A DNA stretch of 64,000 bases, taken from contig MU130533.1 in NCBI GenBank assembly GCA_015039465.1, positions 248,001 through 312,000 of the forward strand, in the 5' to 3' direction. Positions 46,709 through 60,519 of the stretch are shown here, piece after piece (position 1 is the stretch's first letter; each line of letters starts with the position of its first letter). Below the pieces are notes generated by a model. It had not been told where the DNA came from and did no database searches. It saw only the letters and a program-made list of their open reading frames with translations. The translations under genes and the position numbers were made by a program. The DNA comes from Phlegmacium glaucopus. Lineage: Eukaryota; Basidiomycota; Agaricomycetes; Agaricales; Cortinariaceae.

Positions 46709-48352
46709 ATGGCATCTAACGAGCTCATAGGTGCGCAATTTGATAGGGCAGTCGAAATTGTGCAAAGCCTACCAAAAACGGGTCCAATACAAACCGACTA
46801 CGAGGAGAAGTTGGCAATGTACAGGTGACGACCCCCCACATATCTTCCATCTCGTAAAATCTGACCTTCTGTGCAGTCTTTTCAAGCAAGGCTCGTCATA
46901 TTTTACTTTAGTTTCGACCTGAAAGCGGACTGACGGAATGAATAGCGACGGTCGGAAATGTCAAGTCTCCCCGCCCTGGTATTTGGGATATGCTCGGTCG
47001 GGCCAAATGGTGCGCCAGAGGACTGCTTTCAGCGTATCTGGTTGCTCATTCATAAAAGGGATGCTTGGGCAAAAAATAAAGATCTGGATCCTTACGAAGC
47101 TCGGTGGCTGTACGTTGAAGCGCTGTTAAAGGTTGGCATTTACCAGTCTCTAAAGCTATGCCCTTATTCATCATCCTTCATTATCCAGGTTCTGCGCAAG
47201 TACTCTGATAAAACAATTGCAAATACCCTTGTACAAGAGCTGGAATCATACGGCGGTGATCCTTCAAATCTGGTAATGAGCCGTAAGTACGCAGGAGACC
47301 ATCTTGTTCTTGTCCACATCATTCACTTTGATATAGGTAATCTGACAAAATCTTCACGGTCAGATGGTTCGGGCTCTACGGTATCTGACGCACCATTACC
47401 TTTCCATGCCGATATGTCTGTGACACAACATCATAAAGCGCCTACGCAAGAGGATGAAGTAGAATCCACATCTGAAGAGGAATCCGAATCTGAAGCTAAT
47501 GAGTTGCCTTCGATTAATGTTGTCAATGCAGGCCGCAGGCTTTCCGAAAACCGCCCTCAGTCATCCCTTTCGTCACATCGATATCGTACTCCCTTGGCAA
47601 GGTCCTTTGTCATGTCACCACCCCTTTCAGAGCACCCCGTTCCATTACAACAACCCCTTCCCGGATTCGAGACCCCGTCAGCCTTTGCCGAGGCTACCTC
47701 TATCCCTTCCTCATTATACCCTCCTTCAAACTCTTTCGCAGGACCACTGTCAGAATCATACAGTGCCGAAATGGTTTCACCTAGTCATTTTTTCACAGGA
47801 CAACCAAATTACCGAACCCAAACGCCACCCCATCATCCTTCTCAATATGAACTTGTTCGGCCTGCGTCTGCTTTGGCTTTAGAACGTGCTGTGGAAAATG
47901 TTCAAGTCCATTTAGCTGCCCTTTCAGAACGCTTGGAGACATTAGAATCACGCTCGTTGTTAGCTTCGCGGTCGAACTTAAGTCCAAGTTCTCGAGGGTC
48001 TCCCCCATGGGTAGGTGGACGAGGTTCCCCTAGTGATAGGCACAGGGCCCCTAGATGGGACATTGACGACTTAGGAATGTGGTCATATATACTCAATCCT
48101 CTCTCACATGCAATGGACACTCTGCGAGACATGTCGACCTTCTTTACCAGAAATGAAAACCGCTCTCCCTCTATGATCATCATCCGTCGGTTATGTCTTG
48201 ATGTCTCATTCCTCTTGTGTGTCATTGGCATCATTGGTGCGATATGGAGGAAGAGCAAGGGTAGGAGAAGAGAAGTCAGAGCGGCCCTGGTTGTGCTTTG
48301 GAGAGCCATTGTCGGTTCTCCATCCCGTGTAACGGTAGATCGAGGCGTGTAG
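46709..48352 (+). CDS. Membrane-anchored acyl-CoA-binding protein (ATG37/ACBD5 type)
   Basis: The N-terminus is an acyl-CoA-binding domain: FDRAVEIVQSLPKTGPIQ, YSLFKQATVGNVKSPRPG, RAKWDAWAKNKDLDPYEA and VLRKYSDKTIANTLVQELE. A long disordered Ser/Pro region follows, then a coiled coil (ALERAVENVQVHLAALSERL), then one membrane span near the C-terminus (LDVSFLLCVIGIIGAIW) with a short basic tail. This layout is that of fungal Atg37 and animal ACBD5, peroxisomal membrane proteins linking peroxisomes to pexophagy and lipid transfer. The tail is longer (34 residues) than a classic tail anchor. One intron, after FKQ, appears to start with GC instead of GT (46888-46945). Confidence 0.86.
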
Positions 48353-48561
48353 TTGCTTATCTCATATTGATGATACTATTTACTTTCTCATCTCAAAGGA
48401 ACTTACAGGAATTACCTACCAGCTTTCACATTTTATAGACTGCTTTATTGTTATGGCAACCTTTTTCAATAATTTATGCCTTGTACGACTGCTGCATTAC
48501 GGGCGACGAGATAAACTTTTGATACTTATCCGTCCTCATGATCACCAGAGGTTTGACTTTC

Positions 48562-50680
<2,119 letters not shown>

Positions 50681-50740
50681 GAAGGTTAGATAAGATAATC
50701 ATCAAGGCTTTGACAGGCGGACCCTGAGCGCTAAGCACTC

Positions 50741-51389
50741 ATGTCTTTCACCAATCTCTACTACAAGCGAGTGAGTTATATTCTTGCTTTGAGTTAGACC
50801 CAAATTCAGACGCGAAGGTAGACAGCAGCCACTGCAAAAGCATGCTATGTTTGTTATAAACCGACCACAACGGTATTAGCAACAATAAACACAGTTGATT
50901 TCCTGTACACATGCCCTGGACATCTCTCAGATCAAGGATTCGCTACCCTTGTGAGCACAAGTGAAGTATCCAAGGTAGCTATGTCGGCAGAGGAAATTGC
51001 TAAAGTAAAGGCAGAATGGGAGGAGAAGGAGAAGAAGAGAGTTGAGAAGGAGAAGGCAAAGGCAAACGAAAAAGAGAAGGCAAAGGAAAAAGAGAAGGAG
51101 AAAGACAAAGACAAAGATCCGGACAACAAGGCAGGAGACAAGGAAAAGACGAAAGAGGTGTCCAAAATAGAAGCCACCCCAAGTACATCCCCTCCGCCAA
51201 CCCATGAGCGTTATACACTGCATCGTGATTTTTTCAGTAGTTGAGTACCTCACGTCTTGCACAAAGTGGAGCTGACATTTGGTACCAGTGCGCCAGAACG
51301 AACACCGGCGACGAAGACAAACTTCACAGGCTAAGGAACTTGCGCCTAGACTTCCTATAGTACCTAGAGGGGAGGTTGAGAAATATTAG
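50741..51389 (+). CDS. VFA1: Vps4-associated protein 1
   Basis: Partner of the AAA-ATPase Vps4 in ESCRT-III disassembly at endosomes. Exons 50741-50770, 50822-51236 and 51289-51389 sum to 181 residues. Conserved parts: MSFTNLYYKR, AKACYVCYKPTTTVLA (a CxxC of the N-terminal zinc-binding region), DFLYTCPGHLSDQGFA (second Cys/His pair), EEIAKVKAEWEEKEKK then a Lys/Glu repeat, and RYTLHRDFFSMRQNEHRR-like C-terminal residues. The Lys/Glu-rich middle is a low-complexity coiled-coil stretch. Confidence 0.9.
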
Positions 51390-51568
51390 GAATTTAGGAT
51401 AGTTTTTTTGTAGAATAGTGGCGGAGTTCTAACAAGTAAAATTTGGATCACGCCGACTGTGTTGTGGACGACCGTCATCAAGTATATGTACTTTCAAAAA
51501 AGCAGGTAATCCATCCTCGTCCAGGTTCCTTCAGTTCCTGATTTATATCAACAGTTTGATCTATCGCA

Positions 51569-54500
51569 ATGAACAAAAATCCGTTTCTTCCGACTCCAAG
51601 TTTCACACCTCAGCAGCCTCCGTTGCCTCCCGGACCTCCTCCACCACAACCCTCACAGCCAGATTATTCGGCATGGTGGGCAAACGCGGCTGCAGCGCAC
51701 CCACATGTACAACCTCCGACTGTTGGACCTTACAATACTCAGTGGACTCCTCCTCAGCCTCCCCGACCCCCTGCGGAGCAAAGCGCTTTATATGCGAACT
51801 ATGGCTATGGATCTCAAAATAATCATTGGCAAAGGCAGCAGCAACAGCAGCAGCAGCAGCAGTATCATCCACCACCGCCTGTCATCCAGCAACCGCCTCA
51901 ACCGCCAACTCAGCCAGCATATAACCCTTATCAGCCATCAGCTGGCTATCCCCAACAATATGTTCCACAGCCTGGACCACCCCCTCAACAGTCAATGGCT
52001 CATCCACCGTATCCTCATCCGCCAGCACAACCTCAGCACTTTTTTCCGTCTCCGATGCCTCCTCAGCAACCTCAACAACATCAGCAACCGCAACAATCAC
52101 AACCGCGCCACATTCACCATGCGCCTCCTCAACATCTACCACCTGCCAAACGTCAAAGATTCGATGGTCCCAATAATAACAATCGACATCACCAAAATCA
52201 ACCCCCACAACCACAGTTTCAACCCCCTCCTGCACCTCCTCAAAATTTAGGAAACTTTTCTGGGCCAAGTCATGGACCTAACCGCGGTGGGGTACCTTCT
52301 GGACCTGCTGGTCGTGGTGGTGGACCCGCTGGACCCAGGGGCGGCGGTATAGGAGCACGGGGAGCACGAGGGGGCTCAATGTCAGGAAATAGGGGAGGGC
52401 TATCTGGAGGACGAGGTAGAGGGGGAAGCTTTGTCGGAGGAGGCAGTGGTGGTAGAGGGGGATCAGGAGGGGGTCAAACCAATGGCCCTTTACGAGGACA
52501 TGGTTCCAGGAACAATTTTGGTGGAGGAAATAAAGACTTTCACAACCGACGTGGTGGTGGATCTTTCACCGGCTCTGGTGGGGGTGCTGGATATTCTCAT
52601 CAAGGGGGTTCGTCTTTCCGAGGCCGCAATCAGGGACATATGTCTTCGAATCGCGGCAATCGACCTGATGGTGGAGGTGGATCTGTCTTTGGGTCAAGAG
52701 AAGGTACTATGTCGTCGAGTTTTGGCGGTAAGAAGGATGAAAACAGGCGAACACTTACGGATTTCAAAATTATTGGTCTGGCAATACCTGGCTTAAGTTG
52801 GACTTGGGGTATAATTCCATCTTTGTCTCCCGTAAAGGCTGAAGGCAATGTAATCAATGTCGATGGTCAAGGGACCTCCAGCACTGTCGTCAAAGAGGAC
52901 ATATTGGATGATGGCAGCTCTATGCATGCAGTCGCTTCGTCAAATATTGCGAAGGAAACTCAAATAGAAATCAAGTCGGAGGTTCCTGTCCAGTCTACGG
53001 AAATTGAAATGACAGATGCCAAACCGCCCCAGGACACCGTGTCCAGCCCACCTCCTCCGTCCCGCATCCGCATCTATTTTCATACACCTGTCACTGCTGA
53101 TGACTCTCGTCCTATCCCTCATAACTCTAGTTATGGAGATATTCCTTCAGATTCTAGGAAAGGGAAAAGAAAAAAGCTGGAAGATGATGACGGCGATCTG
53201 GAAGAGCGTCGAGCTCCTCCCCCTCCGCCTCAGATGGGCAGTGCTATGAATGATGATCAATCGAGTGTCACTGCAAGCGTCGCTGAGACTGCTAGTGAAG
53301 GTGATTGGTTGATGGCTGCTATTGTTGAAGGTGAGGAGGCGGCTGGCGCAGTGGGTGACCTTCCTAGTGAAGACGACGAGGAATCCGACCAGCTGCACGT
53401 CAGCCAGATAGTCAAAGATGATGAGCCTGATGATTCCATCGATGACGATGTCACCGTTGGGGATGAGACCTTTCTTGATGGTGAGCATTGTCACAACGCT
53501 TTGCGATATTGTCCTTTGGTGTGAAAGTCCCTCCGAGCCTTTGCTGGATGAGGAGGTCCGTCGCCCTGTGCGCACACACTGCTGACTTGTTTGATTTCCT
53601 TTTCAAGGCAATTCTCATGATGATGTGCATATGACAGGAGCTGAACTTGAGGCTCTGGAATCCTCTGCAGCATTTGGGACCATGGATGACAACCCCAGAG
53701 TAGCTGAAGCTGCTACTGCAAATTCCTTGTTTTCTGCCTCTTCTGGTCAAATGTCAACGCTTGGACGCATCCATGGCGGTCATATAACTGATCCCAATGC
53801 TGCAGCGGATGATTCAGAGCAGCCGAACATGGTTGCTTCAGACAACATTGTTACCATTCTGCCTCTGGCGCCAGAGGTCCATGATTCATCTGTTTCTGCT
53901 TCTCTTATTTCTTCCTCGTCTCAAAATGATGCTGTTTCCGCTGAATCTGCGTCCGTACCTGATATTGTTTTTTTCATCCGCATTCATTCCTCACATAAAA
54001 CCAATTTTCACACAGTGATGATTACTCTGCTGACCATCCTGAATATCTTGAAACGCAGGTTTTCGAAGCCTCTTCTCAAAAATTGGGGTCAAAATCTTTG
54101 GAATCCGTGTCTGATGAGCCCACTCTTCTGAACATGGATGAAGCTACTCAGCCGGACGAGAGTGCCTTTAACAATTTAAACGGTGTTGAACCTTTTGACC
54201 ATCAAACAACTAATGATGCGAGTGATCTTGCTGGGACTGCCTCTCACGGAGATCACTTGCCCGAACCGCCAGCATCTCCATCGGATGATGCTTCATCCCT
54301 TCCACTTGTCAAAGTTGATGCGGGGGTGGCAAAAACGCCTTCGGCCAACCGTTTATCGATTTCTTACTCTCGTGGAAATCGCCGCTTTGTTGTAGACGCC
54401 GAGGTTGTAGAGAGTGTCAAACTTTTCCGCCAGGAAGGACACATTGAGGTCACCATAAACGTTGACAAAAATATTGATGGTAGTCTGAAAGGCATATTGG

Positions 54501-55332
54501 TAAGGTATCTATCTTGCAGTTGGATTAAATCTTATTAACTCATTACAGATGGAAGGCCTCTCCGACGCCACAAAATCATATTCTCCCCTTGTTACTGATC
54601 TTGAGGGGTCGACCACCCCTGATATCACTGTGCCCCCGTTCTCCAAGGTCCCTGTGCCTTCTTCCCTGAAACTTTTTGTATATCTTGATACTGCCCGACC
54701 CTTGTCGGAACCAAAATGGGCCAAGACTGGAGACGTGCAAGACTGGCTCAAAAGTATGTTCGGCCGAATGTTTTGGGTTGCTGGTGACGCCGCTGAAGGA
54801 TGGGAGAAAAAGATTCACGTCGTTGATCCTGATCCGGTAGGGTTTATTATATCAAATTATTAGTTCTCCATCCAACATTTTTCTCTAGCCCCCGACAATC
54901 TGGACAGTCCTGGATGGCTGGTCTACAAACTCCCCGGTCGGCGTACCGAACGAACGGCAACGATTCCTTAAGACACACATGACCGAAACTGATAATATCT
55001 TGGAGATTCTACTACGTCTTGTACGTGGCGAACGAGCCACTCCTTTCTCGCAGTCTGCGCCAGCGATCTCGGCCCCCAGCGTCTCCGGTCCCCTTCTTTC
55101 GGCATTGTCCCAGGGATCAGCTCATGGTGCTCAACAAACGCATGTATCTCTGGCCGTCTTGGCAATGTTCCGTCTGACTGTCGATTATGCCAAGAAAGCA
55201 TTAGGAGACAAAGGTAAAGGAGATGCAGAAGAACGTATGGGCGAGATCATCAGGTACCTCCCATCTCATCTTATCTACAAAAGCCTCGATGGTATATTCA
55301 AAGAATGGAGGGTTGAGAAAAAGGGCCGTTAA
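51569..55332 (+). CDS. Large Q/P-rich and RGG-rich protein of unknown function
   Basis: Not recognised as a named family. About 1,070 residues. The N-terminal 230 are Pro/Gln/His-rich with a nine-residue polyQ (51833-51866); residues 230-400 are Gly/Arg-rich (RGG boxes, GGRGRGGSF), a usual RNA-binding module. Then comes a short conserved block (LTDFKIIGLAIPGLSWTWG), a basic nuclear-localisation-like RKGKRKKLEDDD, long acidic Asp/Glu stretches, and a C-terminal folded region (SYSRGNRRFVVDAEVVESV, WAKTGDVQDWLKSMFGRMFW, LEILLRLVRGERATPF, ending FKEWRVEKKGR). Four or five introns are in the 3' half; one near 53955 needs the donor GTCCGT. The architecture suggests a nuclear RNA-associated protein, but that is inference. 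Confidence 0.75.
51833..51866 (+). repeat. CAG-rich polyglutamine microsatellite
   Basis: A run of CAG/CAA triplets codes for nine glutamines in the N-terminal part of the RGG-rich protein. Such repeats can vary in length between strains. Confidence 0.8.
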
Positions 55333-55451
55333 ATCGGATTGACTAGAATACGAGGTTGCATAGATCATTATCAATGTAGTCACGTGTCACATCCTTCATT
55401 GAGGAACGCGTCAGCTTTGACTTTATTCCTTCAACTGCACTATTAAGAACC
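55333..55451. promoter_or_regulatory. Compact PRE5 promoter with a CACGTG box
   Basis: Only 119 bases separate the stop of the RGG protein from the PRE5 start. They contain GTCACGTGTCAC at 55379-55390. I found no GGTGGCAAA proteasome element here. Confidence 0.45.
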
Positions 55452-56551
55452 ATGGTACTTGAATCGCATCTTTGCAGCATTACACGTGTATCTAAACATC
55501 TGAAATAGTTTCGAAACACCTACGATTCCGATAACACAGTTTTTTCACCTCAAGGACGACTCCATCAAGTGGAATATGCCCTAGAAGCTGTAAAGCAGGG
55601 GTCAGCTGCCGTTGGCCTGCGTTCAAAGACACATTCGGTTTTGTTGGCTTTGAAGGTAAATCTTGTTTCAGTTGAAACAGTTCTTTCACAAATAACCTGG
55701 TTACCGACACCGTGTTACAGAGATCCACAGGCGAGCTTGCCTCGTACCAGCAAAAAATGTTCCGAATAGATGACCATGTTGGAATTGCTATCGCTGGGTT
55801 GACATCCGATGCTCGTGTACTGAGGTAATCGTTCGATCATTCTACTCTCAAGGGTTTCTCTCATGCCTTGTATCTTCACAGTAATTTCATGCGCCAACAA
55901 GCCATGTCATCTAAAATGATTTTTAATCGCCCCATACCCGTGAATCGCCTGGTTTCTTCCATCGCAGATAGTAAGATATCCTCATTGGAGCTTGTAACCT
56001 TTCCAATTGATTGTGCCACGAACAGAGGCTCAAGTGAATACACAAGAGTACGGACGTCGTCCCTACGGAGTTGGGTTCCTGGTCATCGGCCAAGATAACT
56101 CAGGTCCTCATCTATATGAGTTCTCGCCGTCTGGGAATTCGTATGAATACTACGCTATGTCGATCGGTGCGAGGAGTCAAAGCGCGAAGACATATTTAGA
56201 GAAACACTATGAAAGCTTTGCTGATTGTGAGTCCTCCAGCTCTCTCATAGAACCATTAAAGAACTGGTACGTTTATCACCATCAGGCTCACTTGAAGATC
56301 TTGTACGACATGGATTGCATGCACTGCGAGAGACCCTTCAGCAAGACAAGGAACTCAATGTCAACAACACATCAGTTGGTATAGTTGGACCCCCAAGTGA
56401 GCACGAGAAAGTCGCCACTCCCGGAGGATCATTCCGTATCCTCGAGAATGAGTCGGTGGGGCCATTCTTGAAAACCATGATCCCCAAAGCATCAACGGAA
56501 TCGAGTACCACGACGGCAACCACTGATGAAGATGTTCAAATGACCGGATAG
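55452..56551 (+). CDS. PRE5: 20S proteasome subunit alpha6
   Basis: Structural alpha-ring subunit of the 20S proteasome. The coding part of exon 1 is just the ATG (55452-55454); the frame resumes at 55509 after a 54-nt intron as [23 protein letters not shown], the alpha-subunit N-terminal signature. Other alpha6 features: [48 protein letters not shown] and [20 protein letters not shown]. The C-terminus has a Ser/Thr/Glu tail ending DEDVQMTG. Total length is about 260 residues, as usual for the family. Confidence 0.95.
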
Positions 56552-56673
56552 TCGCAAACCCTGTACCTGTATATCTTTTGGAAAGCATTATTGTTGTTCT
56601 GACGCCGGAATACAATCATATTGCTCGATTGTAAAGATATAATCTACTTTTTCATATTTGTCATGGTAGTTAT

Positions 56674-58291
56674 TCAAGGCTGTTTTACCTTTCTGAAAAT
56701 GGGTCTCCAGATCCTTGAAGCCATTCCAGGTGCACGCATAGAAATCAATAAATGCACCATCGCGCTTAGCAGCATGACGCTTCCTGCTTGGTGTGCAGCC
56801 GCCAGTGGAACGGGGACCAGGTATAACAATGTAGTTATGCCCAAAGCTACCTGAACGTTCGCCATTGCAAATGCTGCCATTGCCGCCATACGGGTCAGAG
56901 GCGGTAACGCTGCCCGCATGGCTGGGCTGAACGTCCGTGCAAATAGTAGGGCAGTACCGAGATAAGTAGTGGTAGCCTGAAAATAAGCTTAAAGATTAAA
57001 TAATTACCTCCTAAAGTCTGGAACTTACAAGGACACGGTGGTCAAATTGAACGGTGGTTGGATTTTCGAAAATATTGCGCCACCATTTGTCTGACTTGTC
57101 AGGAAGTTTGGCATACTCATCTGAGAAAAGCTCTTCAACTGGAGGCGCGATGTGACCGCCCATCAGAGGGAATTCATTGTAGAGCAGACCAGCGTCTAAT
57201 CCGGCGACGAAGGCACCTAAAAGAGCTTATCAACAAAGAGGCATAAGCGTTGTAAAGAACATACCCGACAACGCAGTGAGTAAAACGAGGCCAGTGAGCG
57301 CCCATGAGTGCCTTTTAAAAGAGGAAAACAGAGGGTTGCTTAGAACCTTCCGGAATCCGGTCGGATTTCCACTCCACGAACCGCCGTTTGCATATTTCCA
57401 ATCCTTTATCACAGCCATACCTGTTCCAAACATACCAAGATACAATAAAAATGCCATTCCGAGATGAGCTGCAAGCCTGTATTGTGACACACGCGGTACT
57501 GCTCCCGGGGTATCCATGATAGACTCTTCGAGACCGGATTTCACCATGTACCATCCAAGAAGACCTTGTGCACCAATGAGGAACGCAAGGCCTGTCAGTG
57601 GGAGTGTCATTGATTTGGGTATTTTTTTTCTAAGCGCGAAATATGCTAGGGGACCAACAAAGACGATGCCAATGAGGCGGCCCAAAACACGGTGTCCCCA
57701 CTCCATATAAAATATAGATTTGAAGTTATCGAGAGATATAGAGTGATTCAACCTGGCATCCTTTGAACAAAGGTCCACTCGACTGACAAAAGCAAAAATC
57801 ATAACTCACAATCTGAATTCTGGAGTTTCTTTATATTTATCGAATTCTACCATCCATTCGGCATGTGATAGCGGGGGTAAGATGCCAGTGATAGGTCGCC
57901 ATTCAGTGATACTTAATCCAGACTCGGTCAAACGCGTAATTCCACCCACTACGACGACACCAAGTACTAGGAGAGATGAAAGCAGCAACCATCTGCCGAC
58001 TGCAGGAGAAGGGAGGATTGGAAGAGTTGTGGGTTGGGTGTCTTTTTTAACATTTTGGTTCAAGTTAGGTCTATTGAAATGCAGGGTACGGGCAAAAGCC
58101 CAAGACCTGCTAGGTAGTAGACTCTTCGATGTAGTAAATAATGTTGGTGGATTCAAGTGACCCGTCTTCCATCGACCTTGGACGGTTACAATACTCCGGA
58201 CTGAGTGTATTTTAATAAAAGACCATCGAGGCGTCAAACAGGGTGTTGCTGGAGGCCAACGCACTGAGGCTTTGAGAACCTGATGCAGCAT
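56674..58291 (-). CDS. COX15: Haem A synthase
   Basis: Inner mitochondrial membrane enzyme that oxidises haem O to haem A for cytochrome c oxidase. The N-terminal 95 residues are basic and Ser-rich, a likely presequence, followed by the first helix ([20 protein letters not shown]). The motif [14 protein letters not shown] and four His-containing helices are present: [38 protein letters not shown] and [11 protein letters not shown]. Eight membrane spans are expected. About five introns. The first ATG in frame is 58291-58289. It shares a very short promoter with BOL3. Confidence 0.94.
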
Positions 58292-58333
58292 AAGTAAAAG
58301 GCAAAGAAATTGTTGGCTGACCAATCGCCCCTC

Positions 58334-58739
58334 ATGCTTCCGTTCACTCGCCGACTATTCCCTACAGCCCACGCGGTGGGGACCTTTACAACAGCTGCAA
58401 CGCGGAGAAACGCAAAGGCGTTTAATCATTTTTCAAATCTATCAGAAGGAGAGCAAAATATCTATGCTAAGCTCACAGCAAAATTTACACCGTCTCAACT
58501 CCAAGTTCAGGATGTTTCTGGTGGGTGCTGGCCTTCTTGTCTCTTTCATAACTCACTCTGGATAAGGTGGTTGTGGAACATTCTATGCTATCACGATATC
58601 AAGCTCAGCATTCCAAGGACTCTCAACATTGAAGCAACACAAATTGGTCACCGACACGCTCAAATTGGAAATAGAAGGAATTCATGGTTTGCAGGTACTT
58701 CGTTCAGGCTCCTTATCTGTGCCCGTAGCCGACCCATGA
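58334..58739 (+). CDS. BOL3: Mitochondrial BolA-like protein
   Basis: BolA proteins with monothiol glutaredoxins help deliver [4Fe-4S] clusters to mitochondrial enzymes. A presequence-like start ([16 protein letters not shown]) precedes the BolA domain: [40 protein letters not shown] and [20 protein letters not shown]. An intron splits the Gly pair in SGGCG. The start codons of this gene and COX15 are 42 bases apart and divergent. Length is about 118 residues. BOL3 rather than BOL1 is chosen on the overall SGGCGTFY pattern and the presequence; that is the less certain part. Confidence 0.88.
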
Positions 58740-59060
58740 CCTAGATAAAAACCAATACCCAGTAGGCAACTAGACACTTTCACCGGATATTAGATGACCA
58801 CTTCTACGGTCCTTGAAACCAGGAAATGACTAAAGGCTAATATCTGAGGGGTTCTTTCAGTCTGGTGATATGTTTCATGAGAAACGAAAATAGTGATTTT
58901 CTTCTGCCCTGGGCAATAGTCAAATGCAAATTGGATCGTTCTACTTCCAAGCAAGCGTTGCAACATGCGACCACAACAATGGATATTCCCAAACTCTGGA
59001 ATCATCTGGAGGAAAGAGCGCGATAACTATGATGTGCTTTCCTTCTTTCAAAGCCTGCAA
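58740..59060. other. Convergent 3' region between BOL3 and EFM6-like
   Basis: No gene supported in these 321 bases. The one open frame of any length, on the minus strand (58790-59005), resembles no family I know. Confidence 0.35.
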
Positions 59061-60156
59061 TCATCGAAGCAAATCATTTACGGGTTTCATGATCTTGGAT
59101 AGTCGTATCAAAGCGAGTGCTTCGCGGTTGTAGATTTGGTGATTAGGATCCTCAGTAACCTCCAATTATGCCGGTCAGAAACAATCATATATGCGACCAA
59201 AAGGGAACATCTACCTCTTTCCAGGTAAAATTTTTCTTGAGCATTGTGAAAAACCGTTTATCAGCCTGTCAAAGAGTACTCTGCTTAGGATGTGACGAAC
59301 AAGATCAAGCTGACGTACTTTTCTCCGCTTTTTATAAGAGAACAAGATTTCTGTCCTTGAATCGGAGAGTTCACTCAGAGTTTGAACTAGAAGTGGGAAG
59401 GCAGGTTCAAAGTACACGCAGTCCGCAGCCAAGATGAGGTCGGGACGTTGAATGGTCGTTGGTATTGCCATTCCCCTTGATCGAGCATTACAGGCAAATT
59501 GAGAGTCTCGCCTCTGAGATTAAGAGCGAAACAAACCAGTTAAGCTCGGCCACGATCACCCTTGACTCTAAGTCATTTAATAAAATATTGCGATGCATGA
59601 GTGGGAGCAAGGGGCTAGGATGGATTGTAGATCAAACTTGAATATGACCGTAGGAAATCGGATAGAAAGAATGTTTGACGGACACTTGATCTGTTATACA
59701 CACATCTCCACCTAGCTTCCCCGCAACGAGTCCTACGAGTCCAGTGCCGCTGCCCAACTCAAGAATATTTCTGTTCTTGATGTAGTCTGTGCCTTTTTGA
59801 ACTAGATAACTGGCTAGGATCTACGACCAAAGTCCGTATCACTTCGTTTTGAAGTTCGACGCAAAACGCACCTGTCCAGCAGGCCATGCTAGGCCTCCAC
59901 AACCAGGGGAAGCATCCACAGAAAGCGAGATATACATAGGATTATGGGGGTCATTCATAAATGAGAGCTTGAGTATGCCATCTCGAATTGAATGAGACTC
60001 TTGGGGAAGAATATCTAAGAGCTCTGATCTTGATGAAGAAGCGCGTAAAAGTCCTTCCGCTGAAATGATTCCTTCAAGCTCATGATCATTCATGAGGTGA
60101 CGCAAGGGATCCTTATAATCCAGATGTTCATCGAGAGCAATATCATGATCCAACAT
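59061..60156 (-). CDS. EFM6: Protein-lysine methyltransferase, METTL21/EFM6-like
   Basis: SAM-dependent methyltransferase of the METTL21 group; yeast Efm6 modifies elongation factor eEF1A. Exons on the minus strand encode an N-terminal acidic extension (MLDHDIALDEHLDYKDPLRH), a strand pair (YISLSVDASPGCGGLAWPAGQ), motif I NILELGSGTGLVGLVAGKL, the substrate loop LILAADCVYFEPAFPLLVQT, then SYKKRRKADKRFFTMLKKNF and a C-terminal exon VTEDPNHQIYNREALALIRL. The stop is TGA at 59063-59061. The exact substrate cannot be read from sequence; VCP-KMT is a close relative. Confidence 0.85.
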
Positions 60157-60519
60157 ACCGCAATCGTTTTCAAGTTGAGGAAAGAAATTTAGTGGACCCG
60201 GGCCGGATATCTAGCTATACTAGATAAAGCCAGTCAAAAGACCTGGTAGTGGTGGATGTCAGCAGACCTAGGCTACAATAAATTCAAGTCAGTCTCCGAT
60301 TTATTAGCCATGACTGCGTCAGGCTCGTATTCCACCGTCGACGCGCATGATCCTCTATGGTACTGATCATTCTAACCTGACTGAGCGGTAAGTACAATTA
60401 TGTAATTGCAAACACATCCGGCAAGGCTGACGACAACCATATTCCTCGAGGCTCGTCATTTCTGCTTTCCAGGGGCGACTGTTTAACGTTTAACATGTAA
60501 GCCTATCTAGGAATATCCC
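60157..60519. promoter_or_regulatory. Divergent promoter between EFM6-like and APH genes
   Basis: A 363-bp gap between divergent starts with no motif I can name. The sequence is of ordinary composition and has no coding frame of note. Confidence 0.3.
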
